DNA from: Sipunculus nudus
Lineage: Eukaryota; Annelida; Sipuncula; Golfingiida; Sipunculidae
Direction of reading: 5' to 3'
NCBI GenBank assembly: GCA_026874595.1
Contig: CM049318.1
Span: 42,884,456 to 42,948,455, forward strand
DNA length: 64,000 bases
The translations under genes and the position numbers were made by a program. Under the pieces are notes generated by a model. The model saw only the letters and a list, made by a program, of their open reading frames with translations. It was not told where the DNA came from and ran no database searches. Of the stretch, positions 40,225 through 51,459 are shown piece after piece. Positions within the stretch are counted from its first letter, which is position 1; each line of letters starts with the position of its first letter.

Positions 40225-40619
40225 TTTTAATAATGTGATTTTCTCAGGGCACATACAGATAAGGGCCAGAAAGTTAGTAAATTTGTTCATAGTTTGTCTA
40301 GAATTTAATTTTGAGCAACGGGACTTGGATTTGACTTTTATAAAAAAAAATTAATACACATATTTCAAGTGTGGTTTTAGAATTTGGCACCCTCCTGGAA
40401 ATAAACTAATTCATGTTTAGTTGTCATAAAAATGTACTAACAAGGCAAGCAGACATACTGCCAATAAAAGAATAAGATAAATCAATTCATGAATTATATA
40501 ATTGATATAGCAATGGGAACTTATTATTAATAAATTAAGTCTAACCCAAAGACTACCATTTCTAATCCATACACACCTGTATAAATGTTAATATGATTAT
40601 ATATCTTATAATATTTCAG

Positions 40620-40694
40620 AGGAAGTGTTTGAACTTGCACTTGAACTCCCTCTAATCAGAAGAAGAGAAGCTTGTCATGGTGGCAGAAAAGAAG
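40620..40694 (+). other. Candidate 75-nt internal exon
   Basis: Preceded by ATATTTCAG and followed by GTAATA. One frame is open throughout, reading EVFELALELPLIRRREACH and a few more residues. Length is a multiple of three. Not recognised as any family. It could equally be a chance open stretch. Confidence 0.25.
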
Positions 40695-40698
40695 GTAA

Positions 40699-40880
40699 TA
40701 CACTGTAAAACCCTGATAAGTTGTCTCAACTTAAATAAAAGGCAGCAATTATGCTTCAATTTTTCAAGTTGAGATAACTTGTAAATATTGGATCAGTACT
40801 TATCTTTATCAAGTTACTACAACTTGCATAAAACAAGAGACGCCAATTGATATTTCAATGTTTTATGTTGGGATGACTGA
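40699..40880. repeat. Possible MITE starting CACTGTAAAACCC
   Basis: CACTGTAAAA and the repeated AAGTTGTCTCAACTT / CAAGTTGAGATAACTTG inverted motifs are typical of small palindromic DNA elements. The far end was not defined. Confidence 0.3.
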
Positions 40881-41936
40881 AAAAAAAATAGATTACTCAA
40901 TCTTATCTCACGAATGAGGTGTAATATATTAATTTAAGTTAATACAATACGTTCTGCAAGACAAGAGGAGAGCTTTGAAGTTTAATTATCAGAGAAATAT
41001 ACTGGAAGTCTTAGAATACATTAAATACATGCATAAACAAGATATTTGCATACATATATTTATACAAGTTATTAATTTATATACATAACAAAAATCAAGT
41101 TGGCACATTACAACAGGGGACCCATAGCATAGGTCGACTCACTCAGCTGAAAATTGTAAATTTTAGCAAATGGAAAATGTACTTATTCTCATTTTTTTAT
41201 ATTTTAGCATTTGAAAAGTTAAGAGGTCAAACATTTGTAAAATTTCAGTATTTCAACTATGTGACTGTTATAGGTGCTTTAAATACCCACTAGGGATATA
41301 TGAGACAATGTAAATATAGAAAAGGAAGAAAGTGGAGATTAGCTGTTGTATAATAATAGTTTAATTTATTAACTGAAATTTAATGCTGTAAAAAATTGAA
41401 ATTTTACATTTTAAATTATCATGAACTAAATTCGATATTAAAGTATATATTTCACTCTATAATATACGAAAATAGTGGCCTGGAACCAATCATGAATAAG
41501 GGGAAAAGGTGATGGGCTCAGAGTTATATGATGGGATATATTTGATAATAAAAAAGCTTGATGATAACAGGTATATATGATATGTTAATCTTCCAAAACT
41601 TGGAGAATAGATGCAGTTTTTATCACTGCACGAATTTTCAGATTTTTCCTGCAATTGCAGCCCCTTAAAGTTATTACTGAGCCTTTCTGGCCTTTCTGGC
41701 TCTGTGCACTGGGCTGGCTCGTAAAGCACACTTGGGCTTCCATAACTCTATACAAGGTTACCGGTAATACTTCACAAGTGCTTTTAAATTTTATGTTATG
41801 AAAGCTCAACACTTTTATTGTAAAGCAAGTGTAAATAAACTCAACAGTGCTTAGAGGAAAATAATGTGCCATGGTCAAAGCTGGGCAAACTTAAAGGTAA
41901 TAATTTGTATGTTGGGGTATGACTTAGCTACAAGTC
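40881..41936. other. AT-rich non-coding stretch
   Basis: Two overlapping minus frames at 41490-41878 have no recognised domain. A poly-C tract lies at 41937-41950. Confidence 0.5.
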
Positions 41937-42043
41937 CCCCCCCCCCCCCACGAAGTAGGTTTGTATGACTGTTTTCTGATATTTTTACACTCACATATTT
42001 ATATACAGGTGTTTGTGTGTCATGTAAATATGTCAATTACATA

Positions 42044-42047
<4 letters not shown>

Positions 42048-42110
<63 letters not shown>
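42048..42110. repeat. (AT)n microsatellite
   Basis: About 30 AT dinucleotides in a row. Confidence 0.95.
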
Positions 42111-42112
<2 letters not shown>

Positions 42113-42660
42113 CAGACTCCATTGATACATTTAGGGATGTTACCCCAACAGAAGATAATCTGAAACAGGGAAATATTTTGTATTCTTGTATTATATATAA
42201 TATTTGGTTTAGATGAATACATAAAAGTTTGAATGATCAATATCATCATATTGTTAACACATCAATTTCCAATTTCAGGCAAATGTTATAATTCAGACTA
42301 GCATATATGTCTAGAATAAAAAAAAATTTGTTTACTCTTTGATTCTGTTTCTGTTTTAAAGAATATATTATCCACATGTAAAAACCAGTTTTGAATAAAA
42401 CAGCTTATTAACAAGATTGAGTAACTTATATTTAATGTGACTAATGTTTTTTTTTCTCTGTTGTCCCGAAAAGGGGTTAACAATATTAATGTAAAAATAT
42501 TTAGAGAGATTTGTTCATCTAAACATTTGTTAGGTCAGTTAAATATAAGTCACCATAGCTAAAATTGAAAATTAATTTAATAAATATAATAATATAATAG
42601 AATTAATATTATTTATTAAAAGGAAACTAATACTTTTTCAGGGTGAGTTTAACTGACAAA
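42111..42660. other. AT-rich non-coding stretch
   Basis: No feature recognised. Confidence 0.5.
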
Positions 42661-42671
42661 GCTTTTTCCAG

Positions 42672-42728
42672 TTCTTGGGACTTCTCCAGAGAGGTAGGAT
42701 AAGACGGGAACCGTTTTTGTTGAAACAG
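42672..42728 (+). other. Candidate 57-nt internal exon
   Basis: Flanked by CTTTTTCCAG and GTAAAT. The open frame reads FLGLLQRGRIRREPFLLKQ. Length is a multiple of three. Not recognised. Confidence 0.25.
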
Positions 42729-42896
42729 GTAAATACAGTTATTAAACTATTGTGGAAACCAACTGCACGTTCATATTTTGTTTCTAAATTATATTATTAT
42801 CAGAGGATTCATCACATGGAATGCTAATACAACTGGACAATATTTCATGCCTTTTTGCTATGGTTTTCTTATACTTTCCTTTTTCTTATTTTACAG

Positions 42897-43265
42897 GACT
42901 TAAGCCCACCCGAGCTTTTATGCTCTTCAGGAAAAGGAGCGGAACGAGGCTGTCTCAAGATTGCTGGTCATCACAGGGAGCGACACCGTAGCTGAGTGCA
43001 TAATTATTGCAGACTCTTTAACTTATATATACCTGATATTATGACATTTCGGCAGGCATGCACTCTACATATATATATATGTACACCCATCTCTCTGTAT
43101 ACTATAGGATATATATCACTTGGTTTCATTGTAATCGGGGGTGCTATTTTCAGATTCTTGGACTGCATGCTACAGGAAAACATCAATCGAGACCCATGTC
43201 TCTCTATTCAATACGAACAAATTATATGCGAATATTATAATAAAAGGTTCACATCTGTGTTAGTG
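42897..43265 (+). other. Candidate terminal exon with poly(A) signal
   Basis: Preceded by an excellent 3' splice site: a long pyrimidine run (42862-42890) ending TTTTACAG. The first 100 bases are GC-richer than their surroundings. The frame continuing from the previous candidate exon (starting DLSPPELLCSSGKG) stops after about 33 codons, and AATAAA follows at 43239-43244. This could be the 3' end of a spliced transcript, perhaps non-coding. Confidence 0.3.
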
Positions 43266-43429
43266 CTTTGTTATTAGTTTTCAGTGTTTCAGATGAAAAT
43301 ACAGCCACATGATATGGATTAGATACTTTCAGTCCTTACTATTATACATTATTTGATTCCAGAAATATAGCACAATATATTTTGATATGGTTCCAGATAG
43401 CATTAACATTGAAAAGAGATTGACTCAAG

Positions 43430-43750
43430 TTAATTCCTAATGTTAAAACCACCAGGTGTTGAAAAATAAACGTCACTTCAGGGATAAATGGCATTTGGCG
43501 TTTTAAACTTGGCTCAAGCTAGAAACGCGTTCAGGTGTTGATGTTAAAACACCAGTGTTTATTTTTCAACACAATGTAATATAAACACCACGTTCTTATT
43601 AGAAAGTACCCTGTTTAAAAATAAACACTGAAACATGTTTATTAGAAAACACCCTGTTAACAAATAAACACCGGAACATGTTTTAAAGTCGGCTCTGTAG
43701 GGCGTTGATTTAGGTATTCAAAATAGAACGCTTATTTTTTACAGTGTTGA
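43430..43750. repeat. MITE-like repeat with internal AAACACC/GGTGTT motifs
   Basis: Repeated AATAAACACYGGAACATGTTT and AACACCAGTGTTTATTTTTC blocks in both orientations, ending in TTTTTTACAGTGTTGA. This is the look of a non-autonomous DNA element with internal copies. Borders are approximate. Confidence 0.4.
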
Positions 43751-44720
43751 AAAGAATGCTGTACCAATCTTGCTCGCCCGAATGGAACAGCTTATGTTGT
43801 CATCGTACGAAAAAAACTAACGCATAACGCATTCTATCCGTGTGTCTGTCTCTCTGTCCGTCCGTCAGGTTTTTTTGGTTTCCATGCGATAACTTTCCTA
43901 AATATAATCCGATTTCATTCAATTGTTGGTTAGTGATTCATCTCATACTTACCTTGGTTGGGATTGGTTTTGGAGTGTCTGGCTTCTGTCTGTCCGTCTG
44001 TCACTCAGTGATTGCCCTTATGCATATTTAATGAAAAAATATCAGGATTTAAATCCTAAAATTCTCAATTTACTCTTTTTTTCACTCATTTTTCAAAGAC
44101 AATTACTTTTTTTTGTGGAGCACTCATTCTTTTTTTTCAATCATTTAACATTGACAGGCCTTTAAGTGGTCATTGACATGTTTTAGATTTAATAAGATAT
44201 AAATACTTTAGCATTTCATTTTTATCTCTCAAAGTTGGCTGGGCCTTTATTTGAATAACACTGTTAAACCTAGTTTTATCAGGAATATGGGCAATCTTTT
44301 GTGTGATTAAATTTTAGCTTATATGGCATATATTCAACTATAAAAAAACTTAATTACTTTCACACATTTTTTGTTTGTTCATGAAATGTGTCATTTCATT
44401 AAAAATACTTAGGCCTATTTTTCCTTATTGCATCATTAAATGGTTATAAGCAATAAGTTTAATTTATAACACAGTGTAAATGCAAGTTTTACCTGATCGG
44501 CTTGTTTTAAGATGCTTTTTAAATCCCGTTTATGCTCATTTGAATTTATATAGCATTTGATATCAGGTAATAAATTAATGTTTATTATTAAACTTTGGCT
44601 CATGTCCATTATTCTATAATTTACAGGGTTTCATTTTATCAGGGCCATTTCCTCTTAGCTTATCAAATATATGTAAAACCAAAAGAAATAAGCATATTTT
44701 GCAATGCGATCATTTTCAAA
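43751..44720. other. AT-rich stretch with (GTCTGTCC)-rich patches
   Basis: TCTGTCCGTCCGTC at about 43853 and CTGTCCGTCTGTC near 43990 resemble modules in the Helitron-like elements further right. It may be the body of a decayed relative whose 3' end is at 44756. Confidence 0.35.
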
Positions 44721-44723
44721 AAT

Positions 44724-44756
44724 TTAGCTGAGTGATGTGACCCATGGGTCTCTCAG
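44724..44756 (+). mobile_element. Helitron-like 3' terminus fragment
   Basis: TAGCTGAGTGATG followed by the palindrome GACCCATGGGTC (44739-44750) and TCTCAG before a T-rich flank. It parallels the 3' end at 63022-63056 (GTCAGCTGAGC, TGACCCATGGGTCA). The 5' end was not identified. Confidence 0.4.
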
Positions 44757-44992
44757 TTAAATTTTTTTTTTGGTGGAGGTAAGCGGCTTCATTTTTTTTT
44801 TTTTTTTTATTTCTAACTTAAATACATATATGTACATCTGCAGAATTTCATTATGGGTTTAGACTTTGTGACAGGGAAGTATCACACGCTTACAATATCT
44901 CACCTCAGTTAAATTCTCAGCAGATTTCAAGCATATTTTATGAGATCAGAGCTCACAAGACATAAGATGGGCGTATTGTGTAAGTTTGCGGT

Positions 44993-45267
44993 TATATCCT
45001 GCCTTTATTCAGGCCCGGTGACTACTGCACCTGCTGGCCCTGGCTGTGTAATCTTCCCCATTGCTGGGTCATACCATTGAATAACCCCCATAAGGCGTAC
45101 TAGACTGGAGTGAAACACAGCCATTGGGCATGGCTTTCCCATTAAGGCTGCAGAGCGTTCAACCTCAGGGTTGGCTGATCATGAAAATCTCACTGTCTCT
45201 GCTGAGATTCAAACTCACGATCTTCTGGCTTTTGAGTCTTGTGCTCTACCTCTGAGCCATAGAATCC
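44993..45267 (-). repeat. tRNA-derived SINE
   Basis: On the minus strand the 5' head has a polymerase III A box, TGGCTCAGAGGTAGAGC (45259-45243), and a B box, GAGTTTGAATCTC (45216-45204), spaced as in a tRNA. A tRNA-unrelated body of about 200 bases follows and ends near TGAATAAAGGCAGG. The head has tRNA features but not an intact cloverleaf, so it is a SINE rather than a tRNA gene. Family not named. Confidence 0.75.
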
Positions 45268-45875
45268 GGTTGATTTTTTTTAAAGTTATTAAATTTTATA
45301 TATGTACAGTGTACTGCATATATATGAATATATAAGTTAATTCAAAATTCTGAATTGCATCAACATTATAGCTTATTTGGTGAGACAGCATCACATTTTG
45401 CACACACATGTATTTATTGTTTAATAAAACATATTACATATATATTTGCAAAACAATTAACATATAAAAATATAACACTTGCTTCAGAGTAAACAATTCT
45501 AAACAAGACCTTTATCCATAATTTGGCTCATTTATAATAAAATTAAGCATACTGATGGGTTTTAATTCTCAAATATTATTTGAATGGAAATTAATTTCTT
45601 TAAAAATGCTACATTTCTGCATCATGGCATCTACATATTTGTTCGAACTTTGCATGATGATAGTGTTAAATATCTGAGGCACATTCATTCTATTTTATGG
45701 TCAAATCCTGACAATTATATGTTTTGCAATCCTATTAGCACACAGGTGTTTTTGTTTAGCTTTCTTTGTTTAAAATATGGAGATCATGGCAGACAAACCT
45801 GATTCAGACGCTGTAACAATAAGTTAGCCCCCCCCCCCTCCCCCTTTAGCAGTTAGGACTTCCATAACTATATTA
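45268..45875. other. AT-rich non-coding stretch
   Basis: One 72-codon plus frame at 45584-45802 with no recognised motif, then a poly-C run at 45828. Confidence 0.5.
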
Positions 45876-45888
45876 TTACATTTGGAAC

Positions 45889-46023
45889 CACATATATAAC
45901 ATTATATATATTATATTATATATATATATATGTATTATATATATTATATTAATAATATATATATTTATATAATATTTATTATATTACATTATATATAATA
46001 TTATATAATATTTTTATATAATA

Positions 46024-46094
<71 letters not shown>
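45889..46094. repeat. Long AT-only low-complexity block
   Basis: Mixed TATA/ATTAT sequence followed by a (TA)n run of about 60 bases. A second (TA)n run lies at 46344-46400. Confidence 0.95.
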
Positions 46095-46097
<3 letters not shown>

Positions 46098-46341
46098 TTG
46101 GTGGACTATTTCGTGCTCATGCATTATTTTGGCTGAAGGCCCAAGTAAACTTCTGCTTATATTTATTTTTTTCATAAAAGTTAAACACAAATTTTGATGC
46201 TGAAAAATGACACATATGAATAATTTATGTCTGTAAAACACTCGGAGAGCTTAATTTGTGACTAACTGAATACTGATTTATTGTATCCAAAGATGTTAAG
46301 ACTTTCATAACTATTGTTACATTTGGAACCTCTTTTATGAC

Positions 46342-46397
<56 letters not shown>

Positions 46398-46729
46398 ATT
46401 ATTTCCTGCACATGTATTATGTTTGTATGTTATTACCTAGTTGTATGTTTACTGATATTAAAGTGTTGTACGGTCTCTACAACATATCGTTTTCTATTTT
46501 TCTGCACAAGCTGAGGTGCAAGGTGCATGTTCCTGATATACAAAGAGTCCTTGATGTTACGTGTCTACACGTGCACAAAAAAAATAGGCATCAAAACGTC
46601 TCAGGTTATCCATATACCACCTGTAAGTCTTTACCAGTGTTATTGTTTCTGTACTTACCCTTGATGTTTTCAGCTAATTGACATTCCCTCAGCATGAAGA
46701 ACAACAGTTTAAAACATGACCATCATTTT

Positions 46730-46985
46730 AAGAAAAAATATTTTTACCCAATTAGATGGGTTATCAGTAGCCCAACATCCCTATATTCCCATTAACCAAA
46801 CTGGCTCCTAACCCTAAGCACTGGGTCAAATACAACCCAATTGGTTAATTTTTTAAACCATTCGTTGGGTGAATGGCATTACCCAACAGCATTGGTTTAT
46901 AATAACCCAGTGTTAAGTTTGTGCAATAGTGACCGTGCGTTGGTTTATGTGTTGGGTTATTTTTAACCCAACAATTTTTAGTGTG
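46730..46985. mobile_element. MITE-like element with ACCCAA/TTGGGT motifs
   Basis: The right end has the perfect hairpin TGTTGGGTTA / TAACCCAACA followed by ATTTTTAGTGTGT. The interior carries many AACCCA and TGGGTTA motifs. It sits exactly at the C-terminal end of the reverse transcriptase remnant, so it probably inserted there. The left end is degraded. Confidence 0.5.
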
Positions 46986-47462
46986 TAGCATTCTCTTAAA
47001 AACATATAAATCGGTTTGAGATCTCATATGTGAAGGCAACCTATTCCATAATACAGGTGCACTGTGACTAAAAGCTCTGTCGTCATAGTACATCAGTCTG
47101 GTTCTCGGTATTATAAATGTACAACTGTGTACAAACAGCTCGCAAGTTTTGTTCAGGGGTATACACCTCAAGCATATATTGGAAATAACCTGGTGCGAGA
47201 CCATATAGTGATTTAAAGACCAATAATAAAAATGTTATATTCCTGCCGTTCTTTCACTAGTAGCCAGTGAAGACTATAATCATTGTACTGTTAATGTGTT
47301 CCCTCCGGCTGAATCGGAGATAACCCTAGCAGCACAATTAAATACATATTGTATCTTATCAAGTTGGTACTGAGGGCTACAACAGGCTATTGCAGTAATC
47401 TGACTCACTAGCAACCAAACTATGGACCAGTGTCTTTACAGCATTGACTGATATATTAGAAG
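46974..47462 (-). pseudogene. Decayed non-LTR retrotransposon reverse transcriptase, C-terminal part
   Basis: The minus strand carries pieces typical of CR1/L2/Jockey-like reverse transcriptases, in several frames. NAVKTLVHSLVASESDYCNS (about 47450-47390) matches the conserved region around the SRLDYCN-type motif. KIQYVFNCAARVIS (about 47360-47320) matches the usual LQRVQNAAARLI region. RAFSHSAPVLWNRLP (about 47080-47035) matches the C-terminal DRAFSVAAPRLWNSLP motif. Stops and frameshifts separate them, so no product is made. The upstream part of the element is absent. Confidence 0.8.
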
Positions 47463-47890
47463 GTTACCCTTTGTGTTTTAAGGGAAAATGGCGCGTGCCA
47501 GGAAATATGCAAGTAATGTAGAGCGACAAGCTTATATAGACCGGAAACTAAAGCAAAAAAGCCACAGCTATAAAAACATCAAATTCTAAAATCTGTGGTA
47601 AATCAAGAAATTTAGGTAGTACTCAATATTATCAGGATAGTGTAAACGCTGTATAAGAGCATTTTAGGTTGTTTCAGGCTTATAAATATCAAGGTATTTT
47701 GGTGAATTCAAGAATGGAAATTCTTTATACATTCCAAGGAAACAGCAACAGAACTTGTCATGACAATACCCGCACAATGTGTAAGAGAGACACCCTTCAG
47801 ACATCAGGGCGCATTGGTATTCCGGCAAAGTATTCCCCCAGTATATATGTATAACCGACATCAGATATAAGGTCGACCATCTAACGATGA
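47463..47890. other. Non-coding stretch
   Basis: Overlapping small frames on opposite strands at 47664-47861, with no recognised motif. Confidence 0.5.
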
Positions 47891-47892
47891 GT

Positions 47893-48163
47893 CAGACCCA
47901 ATAACCGATTTTAAGGTGGGTCAGACCCATTTACCGATCCAAACATCTGGGAATAAGCTTTCGAAATGGCGAGGTGAGTCAGACCCAATAACCGGTATCG
48001 GATATTCCTTCAGACCCATCTTAAAATGCTTCAGACCCATTTACCGATCCCCAATATCTTGGGATAAGGTTTCAACATATTTAATCTCATATTTTCTTTT
48101 CATTTCTTTATATTTAAAAATCTACTCATGCATCGGTAGATTATGATCGGTTATTGGGTTTGG
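47893..48163. mobile_element. MITE-like element with inverted CAGACCCAATAACCGAT ends
   Basis: CAGACCCAATAACCGAT at 47893-47909 is mirrored by ATCGGTTATTGGGTTTGG at 48146-48163. Direct copies of GTCAGACCCAWWWACCG recur inside near 47919, 47979 and 48030. Non-coding. Confidence 0.5.
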
Positions 48164-48201
48164 CCCATATAAAGATGGCTTAGATCGGAAAATAGCGCGC
48201 A

Positions 48202-48205
<4 letters not shown>

Positions 48206-48268
<63 letters not shown>
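48206..48268. repeat. (AT)n microsatellite
   Basis: About 30 AT dinucleotides without interruption. Confidence 0.95.
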
Positions 48269-48269
<1 letters not shown>

Positions 48270-49212
48270 CTCTGCCAAGTTAAATATTTAGTCTGCATTT
48301 TCCAGGTATCAAAGAATTACACAGAGTAATGTCAAAAAGTAGATTACACTTAGTCTTTAGTGTTAAATTTACTTTTTTCCTATAAAATCCATGCTTCCAT
48401 TTGTGTATTACCTTGCATACGCCGAATAAATCTTTGTACCACTTCGCTTGATTTATTATAATGTCATGGGTCAAATGCATTCATTCGCTTTGAAGTTAAT
48501 GAAATTGTAAAACGATTTTTAGCGCCATACATGTTACGTTTGCCTTTGAAAGTAATTATGAAAGGTAAGTGCAAGACCGATTACTATTATTTGAATGTGT
48601 GTTGTGCCAGAGACATGTTTTCTTTTAGATGCAAGTATTTATTCATTTACCGGGTAGATAAATTGCTTTGCTGACATGATGTTGGGTCTTGTAACAGAAA
48701 TTATTTTGATATCTACCCTCTAAAAAATCGTCCCTTAAATTTTTTTCGGTGAGTGAACTGCGCTCCTGTCATCTGTTATGGGCGTAGAGACTTTCATACA
48801 ACAACACCAAACTGGTCTCGGGCCTTTACGGCCTAAATTTACAGTTGCCACATTGCTATGATCAGCTTTTTCATAGAATGTCCCATATGATCCCCTAAAC
48901 GACTTCTTAAGCGGAACAACAGGTCACAGTAACGTCGGAGTGGGCTACATGAGCAAACGCTTGGATGTTAATTGTTTAAAAGTTTACTGTGGATTCACTA
49001 CTGCTGATCGTCATTTAGCCGCCTCAACAATAAAAACAAAATTATATTAACGAATCCTTTTGTAAAATAAAAAGTTATTTTCTTTTTATTATATAACTTT
49101 GTTATATGCAATATAAACAATGAATGCTAGCTGATTAGTTATCCCTGGCATCTCAAATTCATGAGCCGCGATTCGATGAGTGGATACAAATGCAATTGTT
49201 ACCAAATTAATT
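48269..49212. other. AT-rich non-coding stretch
   Basis: No feature recognised. Confidence 0.5.
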
Positions 49213-50110
49213 GTATCCGCCAAAAAGAAGTTTTGCGGATACTATGTTTTTGACCGGGTTCCGCCGCCGCCGCGTTCGTTTCCGGAGAACTCCTCTGAGA
49301 CTACTGGACGGATTTTTCCGAATCTTACACCAATCATCGGGTCACATGTGAACTGGTGCCTAACCAATTGGCCTTTACCTCTGACCTTTCCTGTCTGCCC
49401 AGCGTCCGTTTGTGCGTCTGTTTCCACACATAAACCCACATATCTCGGGAACCGTTTGACCGATCAGGAAAATTTTTTTGTACAAATGTAGCCTTGGATA
49501 GCTTTATAACATACACAAAAAATGGTGACGCCACCTGCAACCATGTTTGCACAGTGTCCATCTGTTCATCTGCCTTGGGTTAAAATCACTCATATCTCTG
49601 CAGTGGTTTGACTAATTCACCTGAAATTCGGCATGCGTATACATCCTAGCTAGCTTTCTTGATTTTATGACAGATGGCGCCACCTACATTCACATTCACG
49701 CTGCAGACATCGAAGCTCATATCTCGGGAACCGTTTGACCAATCAGGAAATTTTTTTTACACAAATGTAGCCATTGGATAGCTTTATAACATACACAAAA
49801 ATGGTGGCGCCACCTGCAGCCATTTTGCACAGCGTCCATCTGTTTGTCTGCTGTGGGAAAAATCACTCATATCTCTGCAGTGGTTTGACTTTTCCACCTG
49901 AAATTTTGCATGTGCATACATCTTGGATAGTTTCTCGTTCAAATAACAGGTGGCGCCACCTACAATCATGTTTACGTGGCAGACATCTATTCTAATATGT
50001 AACACACGTAACTCTATTTCCCCTTGCCACTCTATCCATGCCTCACTTCACCCGTCCTACTCTGATGTTGGCGGATACACGTAGTCGCTTGTCGACTACC
50101 CGTATTCTAG
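49213..50110 (+). mobile_element. Helitron-like non-autonomous element, 898 bp
   Basis: The 5' end is a hairpin, GTATCCGCC-AAAA / TTTTGCGGATAC (49213-49242). Its terminal GTATCCGC recurs inverted as GCGGATAC at 50071-50078, near the 3' end. The 3' hairpin GTAGTCG-CTTGT-CGACTAC (50081-50099) is followed by CCGTATT and CTAG (50107-50110). T flanks both ends. Interior modules carry ATATCTCGGGAACCGTTTGAC, AAATGGTGGCGCCACCTGC and CATCTGTTCATCTGCC. It belongs to the same family as 61544-62876. The short frames inside are not genes. Confidence 0.75.
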
Positions 50111-50995
50111 TTTTACTTTGTCGTTCATTTATCGGAGTTAAGCTGTGACAACCGTAAAACATACATCCCTGAACCGTTTTAGCAATAACATTGGCTGATA
50201 TATACTGCAGCTCTTTGATCTGTTGCGCTGTACTTATATAATACGCACCTCATTACAAAAATAGTTTCAGCCCCCGCAAAGGGTCAAGATCTATTAAAAT
50301 AGATGATTGGCCCCTGCAGTTGCGTGTTCACTCAGAACGCTACTTCAGCGGCCTTGAAGCAAACACTGTGTACAAACATGACGGACCACATAGACCCGGA
50401 CCCGGCCGAATTCATATTCTCTCGAGACCACCTCAAGATGAGGCGAGGTGTTCGAATGGGACACTGACGTGTACGTCAGCCCAGAATCACGCCCACTTAC
50501 CAAATACGTGTTTAAACTGGGTTGCACGTGCTATTGGTTTGTATGGTGGTCTAATTTCTAGCTCCGTTTCTTAAGATACGAACTCTTGATATAAGTTTCA
50601 AATATTACTTTATTATAAAAAAGTTACTTCAAATAAGCTCATTATCGTGATACTCTCTAAATATTCTCTGGTATTTCTCTGAATGTTAACATTTTAATTT
50701 TCGAAATTTAAATTAGCAATATATTATAATATTGAAATGAAAAATTGGCTTTTTAAATTTTTGTCATTTACAACATGAATTTTTTCCATGTGGCTAAATT
50801 GATATTCTCAATATAACCTCAGGGCTGAGTTAACTTTCTACAGAAAAAAAAATGCTTTTAAGAAATCTGAAAAGTAACTACCCTCTTCCTTTAATACCTA
50901 ATATATAGCCAGGTTTTTTGCATCCCTGACGTTTATGTCTGTGATAAACTTCATATTTAATAAGAAGAAAAGATACCCTTCCGGTTACATTTATT
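50111..50995. other. Non-coding stretch
   Basis: A GC-richer patch at 50320-50530 has overlapping frames on both strands without known motifs. The rest is AT-rich. Confidence 0.5.
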
Positions 50996-51007
50996 TAATA
51001 AAGTTGT

Positions 51008-51350
51008 TTTTATAAAAGTGCTTGCTAGCATAAAAAGCGTATTTCTGACCTGTATAATTGGTGACCTGATTGTCCATCTGTAAGAGGCACGTTTTTGGTA
51101 AAAAAAAAATATACCTGGCTGAAAGTTGGTGCTGCACAAAACATATTCAGAGAACTTCTATGTAAATTCAAAATTATAAGTTTTTATAAAAGTGCTTGCT
51201 AGCATAAAAAGCGTATTTCTGATCTGTTTTGGTGACCTGATTGTCCATCTGTAAGAGGGCGGTTTTTGGTAAAAAAAAAAAAAAAATATACCTGGCTGAA
51301 AGTTGGTGCTGCACAAAACTTATTCAGAGAAATTCTCTGTAAATTCAAAG
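51008..51350. repeat. Tandem duplication of about 175 bp
   Basis: TTTTTATAAAAGTGCTTGC at 51008 recurs at 51182, and both copies run to TGTAAATTCAAA with small differences and a longer poly-A in the second. It is followed by poly-C and poly-A at 51353-51408. Confidence 0.9.
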
Positions 51351-51459
51351 AGCCCCCCCCCCTCCCCTCCCCCCCCCCCAAAAAAAAACAAACAAAAAAA
51401 AAAAAACAACAAACGCACTCATCACATCTGGCCTTATCAGAAAATGAAATAAATCAATA